NCBI RefSeq assembly: GCF_019375475.1
Contig: NZ_JAHXGQ010000001.1
Span: forward strand, 124,001-188,000
From: Saccharothrix obliqua
GTDB lineage: Bacteria; Actinomycetota; Actinomycetes; Mycobacteriales; Pseudonocardiaceae
DNA length: 64,000 bases
Direction of reading: 5' to 3'
Shown: piece by piece, positions 34,142 to 41,432 of the stretch
Position numbering within the stretch: position 1 is the stretch's first letter
Layout of the letters: the number at the start of each line of letters is the position of its first letter
The notes under the pieces: generated by a model
The model's input: only the letters and a program-made list of their open reading frames with translations
Told to the model about the DNA's origin: nothing
The model's database searches: none
Translations under genes and position numbers: made by a program

Positions 34142-34987
34142 TCACCCGTTCAGCCGGGTCAGCTCCTCCGGGGTGAGTTCCAGGTGCACGGCGGCGGCCG
34201 AGTCGCGGATGCTCTCCGGCCGCGACGCGCCGGGGATCGGGATCACGTGACGCCCCTTGGCGAGCAGCCACGCGAGGCACACCTGCTGCGGGCTCGCCCC
34301 GCGCGCGCGGCCGACCTCCGCGAAGGCCGCGAACCGGTCGCCGAGTTCGCCCGCCGCGCTCATCCCGCCCAGCGGGCTCCACGGCAGGAACGCGACGCCC
34401 AGCCGCTCGCACAGCTCCAGCTCGGGTTCGGACGACCGGTACGCGGGCGAGAACTGGTTCTGCACGGCGGCGAGCCGCCCGCCCAGCACCTCGTTCGCCT
34501 CCCGGATCTGGGCGGCGTCGAAGTTGGACACCCCCGCGTACCGGATCTTGCCCGCGTCCAGCAGCTCGGCCAGCGCGCCGACCGACTCGGCGGTCGGCAC
34601 CGCGGGGTCCGGCCGGTGGAACTGGTACAGGTCGATCACGTCGACGCCGAGCCGCCGCAGGGACTCCTCGCACGCCGCTTTCAGGTGCTCGGGCCGCCCG
34701 TCCAAAGCCCAGCCGCCGCCGGGCGTCCGCGTGTGGCCGCCCTTGGTCGCCACGAACACCCCGGCCACGCCCCGCAACGCCTCGGCCACCAGCTCCTCGT
34801 TGTGCCCGAAGTCCGTTTCGGTCGCCGAGTAGGCGTCCGCGGTGTCGATCAGCGTCACACCCGCCTCGACGGCGGCCCGGATGGTGGCGAGCGCGCGTTC
34901 CCGGGGCGGCCCGCCCGCCACGGACATCGGCATCGCGCCCAACCCGATGGCGCTGACCTCGACGTCCCCGATCCGGCGTTGGCGCAT
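34142..34987 (-). CDS. Aldo/keto reductase
   Basis: 281 residues of the AKR barrel. The catalytic tetrad candidates are Asp48 (LIDTADAYS), Tyr53, Lys82 (VATKGG) and the His in YQFHRPDP (near residue 124). The C-terminal VIPIPGASRPESI matches the NADPH-binding segment. It reduces a carbonyl group at the expense of NADPH; the substrate is not evident. It lies downstream of the two membrane pentapeptide-like genes and upstream of the GH25 pair, all on the minus strand. Confidence 0.93.
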   Translation of the reverse strand: MRQRRIGDVEVSAIGLGAMPMSVAGGPPRERALATIRAAVEAGVTLIDTADAYSATETDFGHNEELVAEALRGVAGVFVATKGGHTRTPGGGWALDGRPEHLKAACEESLRRLGVDVIDLYQFHRPDPAVPTAESVGALAELLDAGKIRYAGVSNFDAAQIREANEVLGGRLAAVQNQFSPAYRSSEPELELCERLGVAFLPWSPLGGMSAAGELGDRFAAFAEVGRARGASPQQVCLAWLLAKGRHVIPIPGASRPESIRDSAAAVHLELTPEELTRLNG

Positions 34988-35056
34988 GTCGTCTCCTCAT
35001 CAGTCGGCTGCCACCAGCCTGCGCCCGGAGCAACGCGCTGTCCACCGAAGGGGTGC

Positions 35057-36028
35057 TCAGCGGTGCTCCTCGGTGCGACCCACGAACCGCGCGTCGTCGG
35101 CGCCGGTGAACGCCCACCCCGCCGGGTCCTCCTTGACCCTGGTGCCGGGCAGCAGCACCACCGGGCCCAGCAGCTCCGGCGGTTCCGGCGGCAGGTGCAG
35201 GAACTCGCCGACCTCCGCGCCACGCGCGTCCAGCGGGCGGTGGAACGGCACGTCCTGCAACGACAGCCCGCCGTGGAACAGGGCGGCCCGGAAGTCGACC
35301 CGGCCGAGGAACGCGCCGCCGGAGAACAACGCGGGCTTGCCGAAGCGCACCTCCCGGAACGCGGTGATGCCGTGGAACCGGGTGCGCCGCGCCGACAGCC
35401 TGCCCACGCGGCGGCCCTCCAAGCGCAGGTACTCGACGCTCGCGCCGGTGAGGTCCAGGTGGTAGAGCGTCGGGTCGGTGTCCATGCCCCAGGGCAGCAG
35501 GTCGGTGATCAACCGCTGCGCGGTGAGCCGGACGGTGCGCTCCCGGTCCTCCTCGGGCGTCGGGCGCGCGACGTCGTCGTCCGGTGCGATGCCGTGGTAC
35601 GCCTGGTCGGGGTCCTCGGGTTTCAGGTCGTAGGCCGGGTGCTTGAACGGGCGGCGCAGGTACGCGCACAGCACGTCGAGCACGGTCTGCTTGTAGCGGG
35701 GCGTGGCGCGGGCCAGGCCGGCCAGCGCGTGCAGCGCGCCCACCCGCACCTGGTCGGCCTCGTTGCCCAGCATCTCCACGGCCCGCGCGAACCGCTCGTC
35801 GGCGACCTTGTCGCTCTCCAGCTCGTGCCGCGCCTCCTCGGTGCGCCGCCGGCGGTCGTTGAGCCACAACGCGTACAGCGCGACGATCGCGCCGCCCGCC
35901 AGCCCGCCGGTCTTGATCGCCTCCGACTTGGCGGTGGCTGGTTCCACCCACAGCAGCACGGCCGTGGTGCCGGTGGTCACCAGCACCGCCGCCACGAGGC
36001 TCAGCACCAGCAGCAGTCGTCCGCGCAC
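35057..36028 (-). CDS. Membrane-anchored pentapeptide-like protein 1
   Basis: 323 residues. Two N-terminal hydrophobic helices (about 6-28 and 38-54, GGLAGGAIVALYALWLND) are followed by an Arg/Glu-rich coiled stretch (RRRRTEEARHELESDK). A conserved helical block comes next (VGALHALAGLARATPRYKQT, then VLDVLCAYLRRPF). The C-terminus has F/L-spaced repeats such as GITAFREVRFGKPALFSGGA, typical of pentapeptide right-handed helices. It has the same plan as its neighbour 3 bases upstream. Such proteins are common in Pseudonocardiaceae; no function is known. Confidence 0.78.
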   Translation of the reverse strand: MRGRLLLVLSLVAAVLVTTGTTAVLLWVEPATAKSEAIKTGGLAGGAIVALYALWLNDRRRRTEEARHELESDKVADERFARAVEMLGNEADQVRVGALHALAGLARATPRYKQTVLDVLCAYLRRPFKHPAYDLKPEDPDQAYHGIAPDDDVARPTPEEDRERTVRLTAQRLITDLLPWGMDTDPTLYHLDLTGASVEYLRLEGRRVGRLSARRTRFHGITAFREVRFGKPALFSGGAFLGRVDFRAALFHGGLSLQDVPFHRPLDARGAEVGEFLHLPPEPPELLGPVVLLPGTRVKEDPAGWAFTGADDARFVGRTEEHR

Positions 36029-36031
36029 GGC

Positions 36032-37126
36032 TCAGGCCACCTCCTCCACGCCGGGCCACCCGTCGGGCAGCCGGTTCTCCCGCTCCGGCGACACCCGCGC
36101 GCCGTGCGCGCGGAAGCCGGCCGGCGCACGCAGCCGCAGGTCCGCGTCACCCGCGAAGCGCGTGCCGGTGAAGTCGGCCGGCTCGGCGAACTCCGCCTCG
36201 TGGAACGAGACGGGACCGGTGAACTCGGCGTCGGCGAACTTGTCCGGGCCGCGGAACCGGGTGCGGGCGAAATCGGCCCGGCCGCCGCACCGGAACCGGC
36301 TGAACCAGCCCTTGCGGTGGAACACCACGTCGTGCAGGTGGAGGCGGCCGGGGCTCTCCGAGTCGGTGAACCACGCGTCGCCGTGCACCACCGCGTGGTG
36401 GAACGAGTTGGACTCGACCATGCGTGCCGCGCGGATCATCAGCTCGCCGACCTGCCGGTGCGAGATGTCGAAGTATTCGAGGTGCGCGCGGGTCAGGTTG
36501 AGGTCGTAACGCGGCGCGCCCTCGGCGTCGGCGCGGGGCAGCAGGTCCGCGATGAGGCGTTGCGCGGTCAGCCGCACCTCCAGCTCCCGCTCCTCCTCGG
36601 GGGTGCGCTCGCGCGGGTCGGCCGCGGGGTTGAACGGTCGCCGCAGGTAGGCGCACAGGAGGTCCAGCGCGGTCTGCGCGTACTCGGGCCGCGACCGCGC
36701 CAGGCCGGCGAGCGCGTGCATGGCGCCCACCCGCACCTGTTCCGCCTCATGACCCAGGAGTTCGACCGAACGGGCGAACCGCTCATCCGCCACCCGTGAC
36801 CGGTCGTGCTCGGCGCGGGCGCTCTCCAGCTCGTGCCGGGCCTGCTCGACGCGTTGCCGCTCCTCGTCGGTGTGCCGCCGCCGGTCGTTGAGCCAGAGCG
36901 CGTACAGGGCCACGATCGCGCCGGCCGCCAGCCCGCCGGTCTTCACCGCCTCGTTCTTCGGCGCGTTCGGGTCCGCCACGAACAACCACCCGCCGACCAG
37001 CAGGAACGCGCCGACCGAGCCCACCAGGGTCGGTGCCAGGAGGCTCTTGCGGGCCCGCTGCCGCAGCAGCGCGAGCACCGCGGCGACGGCGACGCCCACC
37101 GCGCCCGCGATCCACAGGTAAGTCAC
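36032..37126 (-). CDS. Membrane-anchored pentapeptide-like protein 2
   Basis: About 364 residues from the GTG at 37126. An upstream ATG at 37234 would add 36 residues and reach into the divergent gene's leader. Two to three N-terminal hydrophobic helices precede the shared motif GGLAAGAIVALYALWLNDRR. A coiled stretch, VGAMHALAGLARSRPEYAQT and LLCAYLRRPF follow. The C-terminus has repeats such as FHEAEFAEPADFTGTRFAGD, a clear pentapeptide pattern. It is paralogous to the next gene, 3 bases downstream, with which it forms an operon. The function is unknown. Confidence 0.78.
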   Translation of the reverse strand: MTYLWIAGAVGVAVAAVLALLRQRARKSLLAPTLVGSVGAFLLVGGWLFVADPNAPKNEAVKTGGLAAGAIVALYALWLNDRRRHTDEERQRVEQARHELESARAEHDRSRVADERFARSVELLGHEAEQVRVGAMHALAGLARSRPEYAQTALDLLCAYLRRPFNPAADPRERTPEEERELEVRLTAQRLIADLLPRADAEGAPRYDLNLTRAHLEYFDISHRQVGELMIRAARMVESNSFHHAVVHGDAWFTDSESPGRLHLHDVVFHRKGWFSRFRCGGRADFARTRFRGPDKFADAEFTGPVSFHEAEFAEPADFTGTRFAGDADLRLRAPAGFRAHGARVSPERENRLPDGWPGVEEVA

Positions 37127-37254
37127 AAGGGCAGGATTCTCCCCGGTGATCAGCGGGTGTCGGAGCGATTTCGCGATCAGGGCCGAAGGGGCGGTGTCCC
37201 GGCTCACCGGATTGGCCCATGATGTGGGGGTCACCGCGAGCCGAGGGGGAACAC

Positions 37255-38076
37255 TTGGACGGCGTGGAGCGGCCCGTCTGGGCGCCGGGGGACATCGACC
37301 TCAGCCGCCCCAGCATCGCGCGGGTGTACGACTACTGGCTGGGCGGCGCGCACAACTTCGCCGTCGACCGCGCCGTGGGCGACAAGGTCATCGCGGACGT
37401 GCCCGTGCTGCGGAGCGTCATCCTGAACCACCGGGCGTTCCTCCGGCGTGCCGTGCGGTACCTGCTGGCGCACGGCATCCGGCAGTTCCTCGACCTCGGC
37501 TCCGGCATACCCACCGTCGGCAACGTGCACGAGATCGCGCAGTCGGTGGACCCCACCGCGCGGGTCGTCTACGTGGACATCGACCCGGTGGCCGTGGCGC
37601 ACAGCCGCGCCATCCTGACCGGCAACGAACTCGTCGGCGTGCTCCAGACCGACGTGCGGGACGCGCGTGCCGTGCTCGACTCGCCCGAGGTGCGCGACAT
37701 GCTGGACTTCGACCAGCCGATCGCCGTGCTGATGGTCGCGCTGCTGCACTTCGTGCCCGACGCGGAGGACCCGGCGGGCGTGGTCGCCGCCTACCGGGAC
37801 GTCATCCCGGCGGGCAGCTTCCTCGCGGTGTCGCACGCCGGCCACGAGGACGGCGAGTGGGACCCGGCCTGGGACGACGCGAAGGGCCTCTACAACCGGG
37901 GCGTCAGCCCGATCACCTACCGCGACCGCAGTTCCGTGGAAAGCCTGTTCAAGGGCTTCGACCTGGTGGCGCCCGGGGTCGCGCGGCTGCCGCTGTGGCA
38001 CCCCGAGTCGCCGGACGACCTGGGCGACGACGCGACGCACTTCATCGGGTACGCCGCGGTGGGTCGGAAGCCCTGA
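37255..38076 (+). CDS. SAM-dependent methyltransferase (DUF574 type)
   Basis: About 273 residues. The family opening is DLSRPSIARVYDYWLGGAHN, followed by the SAM site in FLDLGSGIPTVGNVHE and an acidic strand end VVYVDIDPVAVAHS. The pattern is that of DUF574 (Methyltransf_19) proteins, abundant in actinomycetes and of unknown substrate. I prefer the TTG at 37255, which has GAGGGGGA just upstream; an ATG at 37219 is in frame but lacks a site. It is divergent from the pentapeptide-like pair. Confidence 0.85.
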   Translation: MDGVERPVWAPGDIDLSRPSIARVYDYWLGGAHNFAVDRAVGDKVIADVPVLRSVILNHRAFLRRAVRYLLAHGIRQFLDLGSGIPTVGNVHEIAQSVDPTARVVYVDIDPVAVAHSRAILTGNELVGVLQTDVRDARAVLDSPEVRDMLDFDQPIAVLMVALLHFVPDAEDPAGVVAAYRDVIPAGSFLAVSHAGHEDGEWDPAWDDAKGLYNRGVSPITYRDRSSVESLFKGFDLVAPGVARLPLWHPESPDDLGDDATHFIGYAAVGRKP

Positions 38077-38169
38077 TGGTGGTGTCGTGCGAAACCGTCC
38101 GGACCCTGGCGGTCGACCGCGTCGTGCGACCGGTCGTATCCTCTCGGTTGTGGCGGTAGGCCGGCGGAC

Positions 38170-40335
38170 ATGACGACGGAACAGGTTGACCATCGGGTGG
38201 CAGCACCGGGCCGATCGAACCTCGACCCCGCCGTACTGGCCGGGGCGGAGGCGTTCGCCCGCACCTGGGCGACCGCGGTGATCGGCAGCAGCTACGTCCC
38301 GATGACGCGGGCCGAGGTGGCGGAGCACCTCCGCGCGCTCACCGAGGTCCTGGTGCACGCCCTGCACGCGACCCCGTTCCGCACCGCGCCGGGCTACGAG
38401 ATCGGCGCGCGCCTGGTGGAGGCGCACTTCACCGGCACCGACACGCTGGGCCGCACGATCCAGCTCCTCGGCGACGACCTGCTGGGCGAACTGGGCATCG
38501 CGCCCGACGAGCTGATGCGCTCGCGGCTGGCCGCGCTCCAGGGCGCGTTGTCCGCCGGGTACGCGCGTGCGCTGCGCGAGCGGACGCTGGCCGAGCAGGA
38601 GGCGATCCGGGCGGCCGTGCTGGACGCGCGCGACCAGGCCGAGGCGGCGCTGCGGGCGTCCGAGGCGCGGTTCCGGGCGATGTTCACCGAGGCGGCGATC
38701 GGCATCGGCATCGCCGACATCGAGGGCCGCATCCTGGACGTGAACCAGGCGCTCCAGGAGATGCTCGGGTTCAGCGTCGAGGAGATGCGGCAGTACAACA
38801 TCCGGGACCTGATGCACCCCGAGGACGGCTCGACCGTCTGGCGGCTGTACGACCAGCTCACCGCGGGCGAGTGCGACCACTACCGGGCGGAGAAGCGGTT
38901 CCGCCGCGCGGACGGCGAGCAGGTGTGGACGCACCTGACGCTGTCCCTGGTCCGCGACGACCACGGCGAGCCGCAGTACCAGGTCGCGATGATCGAGGAC
39001 GTCACCGACCGGCACCTGCTCCAGAACCGGCTGCGTTACCAGGCGCTGCACGACCCGTTGACCGGCCTGCCGAACCGGGCGTTGTTCCTGGAGCGGCTGG
39101 GTCGCGTGTTCAACAACCGGGCGCGGCGGCGGGCCGGGCTGTGCTACCTGGACCTGGACGGGTTCAAGGTGATCAACGACAGCCTCGGCCACGACATCGG
39201 CGACCAGTTGCTGGTGGAGGTGGGCCGGCGACTGGACCACTCGGTGTCCGGTGACGGCAAGCTGGTGGCGCGGATGGGTGGCGACGAGTTCGTCATCCTC
39301 GTGGAGGGCTCGCGCGACACGCAGGACATCGTGGACGTGGCGGACCGCGTGTTACGAGAACTGGAGTCGCCGATCCGGATCGGTGGCCACGAGCTGACCG
39401 TGTCGGCCTCGATCGGCATCGTGGAGCGGGAGCTGTCCGGCACGACGGCGGCGGACCTGATGCGCGACGCCGACATCACGCTCTACTGGGCCAAGGCCGA
39501 CGGCAAGTCGCGGTGGGCGCTGTACGACCCGGACCGCAACGCGAAGGAGGTCGCCCGGTTCACGCTGTCCGCGACCATGCCCGCCGCGTTGGAGCGCGAC
39601 GAGTTCTACGTGGACTACCAGCCGTTGGTGCGGCTGGAGGACAGCACGGTCGTCGGGGTCGAGGCCCTGGTGCGCTGGCAGCACCCGGAGTTCGGGCGGC
39701 TCGCGCCGGACCGGTTCATCGAGCTGGCCGAGGAGACGGGCCTCATCGTGCCCCTCGGTCGGTGGGTGCTGCGCCGGGCGTGCCGGCAGGCGAGGCGGTG
39801 GCTGGAGGAGTTCGGCGAGGCCGCGCCGTTCGTGTCGGTGAACCTGGCGGTGCGCCAGTCCCGGGACCCGGAGCTGGTGCGGGACGTGAAGCGCATCCTG
39901 GACGAGTGCGCCCTGCCGCCGCACCACCTCCAGCTGGAGCTGACCGAGAGCGCCGTCATGGGCACCGCGGACGAGCCGTTGGAGGCGTTGCGCGCGTTGT
40001 CCGACATGGGCGTGCGGATCGCCATCGACGATTTCGGCACCGGCTACTCGAACCTCGCCTACCTCAAGCACCTGCCGGTGCACGAGCTGAAGATCGCCGG
40101 GTCGTTCATGGAGGGCCTGCGCGCGGCCGACGAGGAGGACGCGGTCGACGTGCAGATCGTGTCGACGCTGGTCCAGCTCGCGCACGCGCTCCAACTCGGC
40201 GTCACCGCGGAGGGCGTGGAAACGCCCGCGCAGGCCAAGCGCCTGCACCGCATCGGCTGCGACACCGGCCAGGGCTGGTTCTTCGCGAAACCCATGAAGC
40301 CCGCCGACATAGACGAACTCCTCCGCCGCCGTTAG
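38170..40335 (+). CDS. PAS-GGDEF-EAL cyclic-di-GMP signalling protein
   Basis: 721 residues. An N-terminal helical domain (about 1-150) is followed by a PAS domain (about 165-285), GGDEF (motif GGDEF at 370-374) and EAL (EAL at 498-500). The EAL residues for hydrolysis are present: NLAVRQ, ELTES, IDDFGTGYSNL, the Lys of HELKIA, TAEGVET and DTGQGW. The GGDEF motif is intact, but the RxxD inhibition site five residues before it is missing. Both synthesis and breakdown of c-di-GMP are therefore possible. No membrane helix is seen, so it is probably cytoplasmic. In actinomycetes this messenger governs development. Confidence 0.94.
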   Translation: MTTEQVDHRVAAPGRSNLDPAVLAGAEAFARTWATAVIGSSYVPMTRAEVAEHLRALTEVLVHALHATPFRTAPGYEIGARLVEAHFTGTDTLGRTIQLLGDDLLGELGIAPDELMRSRLAALQGALSAGYARALRERTLAEQEAIRAAVLDARDQAEAALRASEARFRAMFTEAAIGIGIADIEGRILDVNQALQEMLGFSVEEMRQYNIRDLMHPEDGSTVWRLYDQLTAGECDHYRAEKRFRRADGEQVWTHLTLSLVRDDHGEPQYQVAMIEDVTDRHLLQNRLRYQALHDPLTGLPNRALFLERLGRVFNNRARRRAGLCYLDLDGFKVINDSLGHDIGDQLLVEVGRRLDHSVSGDGKLVARMGGDEFVILVEGSRDTQDIVDVADRVLRELESPIRIGGHELTVSASIGIVERELSGTTAADLMRDADITLYWAKADGKSRWALYDPDRNAKEVARFTLSATMPAALERDEFYVDYQPLVRLEDSTVVGVEALVRWQHPEFGRLAPDRFIELAEETGLIVPLGRWVLRRACRQARRWLEEFGEAAPFVSVNLAVRQSRDPELVRDVKRILDECALPPHHLQLELTESAVMGTADEPLEALRALSDMGVRIAIDDFGTGYSNLAYLKHLPVHELKIAGSFMEGLRAADEEDAVDVQIVSTLVQLAHALQLGVTAEGVETPAQAKRLHRIGCDTGQGWFFAKPMKPADIDELLRRR

Positions 40336-40373
40336 GGCTCGGCTCCAGGCGGGGCTGGTGTCGAGGAGCCCTA
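40333..40373. terminator. Stem-loop between convergent c-di-GMP and dehydrogenase genes
   Basis: TAGGGCTC (40333-40340) and GAGCCCTA (40366-40373) pair perfectly across a 25-base loop that has its own GC pairing. Both stop codons lie in the arms. It is a likely two-way terminator. Confidence 0.5.
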
Positions 40374-41408
40374 GGCCAGGTCCACTACCACCTTCACGTC
40401 GTCATCTCTCCTCTCGAACGCGTCGGTGAACCGCTCCAACGGCACGCGACGGGTGATCAAACCGGCCAGCCACGACCGGTCCGCTTCGGCGAGTGCCGCG
40501 GCACCCGCCCGGTAGTCGGCCAGACCCGCGTTGACCGTGCCCAGCACGGCCTTGTTCCCCAGCACGACACCGTCGAACACGGCCGGATCGAGCGGCAGGG
40601 GGTCGTGGGTGCCTGTCAGGCCCGCCAGGACCAGCACGGACGACCGGCGCACCACCGACCAGATCACCGACGGCGCGCCCGTGCACTCGACGGCCACGTC
40701 CACCGCCACGTCCGGCACCTCCCGGTGGTAGTGCGCGCCGAGCGCACGCACCAGGTCCGGCTTGGGCCCGTCCGCCACGCGGTCCACCACGTGCACCTCC
40801 AAACCCAGCCGCACGCCGAGCAACGCCGCGAGCAACCCGATCGGCCCCGCACCGGTGACCAGCGCCGTCCGGGGCGCGACGTGCGCCTCCTCCCACGCCC
40901 GCCGCCCCCGCGCCCACGCCTTCGCCACCACGGACGCCGGCTCGGCGAGCACGCCCGCGTCACCCAGCGCCGGGTCCAGCCGCACCGCGAACCCCGGCGG
41001 CACGGACCACCGCCGCGCCCCGTACCCGTCCAGGCCCTTGATGCCGCGCTCCAGGTACCGGCCGTTGCGGCAGTAGTCCCACGCGCCCGCCGCGCACGCC
41101 GGGCACGGCGCCGGGTCCGGCCGCCGCACGACGCCCACCACCAGGTCACCGGCCCGGACGTCCGCGTCGGCCGGCGCGGAGACCACCCGGCCGAGGGATT
41201 CGTGGAACAGCACCAGCTCCTCCCGGCCGGGCGGCGGCTCGCCGAAGCCGTCACGCACGATCTCGGTGTCGGTGCCGCACACGCCGACCAGCAGCCCGTC
41301 CACGACCACCTCGTCCGCGCGCCCGACGAACTCCACGTCGACCACGCGGGCCCGTTCCGGGCAGCCCGGAACCACCTGCGCCGCTCTCACCCGTCGCGTG
41401 CCGTCCAC
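40371..41408 (-). CDS. Zinc-type MDR dehydrogenase (glucose 1-dehydrogenase-like)
   Basis: 345 residues. The catalytic zinc Cys lies in GVCGTDTEI (near residue 44), and the structural zinc cysteines in CPACAAGAWDYCRNG. The nucleotide-binding site is VTGAGPIGLLAALLG near residue 188. The C-terminal part (NKAVLGTVNAG) resembles the glucose dehydrogenase branch. It would oxidise a sugar or other alcohol using NAD(P). It lies 24 bases after the glucosaminidase gene on the same strand, so the two may work on amino-sugar breakdown, but that link is inferred. Confidence 0.88.
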   Translation of the reverse strand: MDGTRRVRAAQVVPGCPERARVVDVEFVGRADEVVVDGLLVGVCGTDTEIVRDGFGEPPPGREELVLFHESLGRVVSAPADADVRAGDLVVGVVRRPDPAPCPACAAGAWDYCRNGRYLERGIKGLDGYGARRWSVPPGFAVRLDPALGDAGVLAEPASVVAKAWARGRRAWEEAHVAPRTALVTGAGPIGLLAALLGVRLGLEVHVVDRVADGPKPDLVRALGAHYHREVPDVAVDVAVECTGAPSVIWSVVRRSSVLVLAGLTGTHDPLPLDPAVFDGVVLGNKAVLGTVNAGLADYRAGAAALAEADRSWLAGLITRRVPLERFTDAFERRDDDVKVVVDLA

Positions 41409-41432
41409 GTGGCGAGGCTACGTTCCGGGCCG

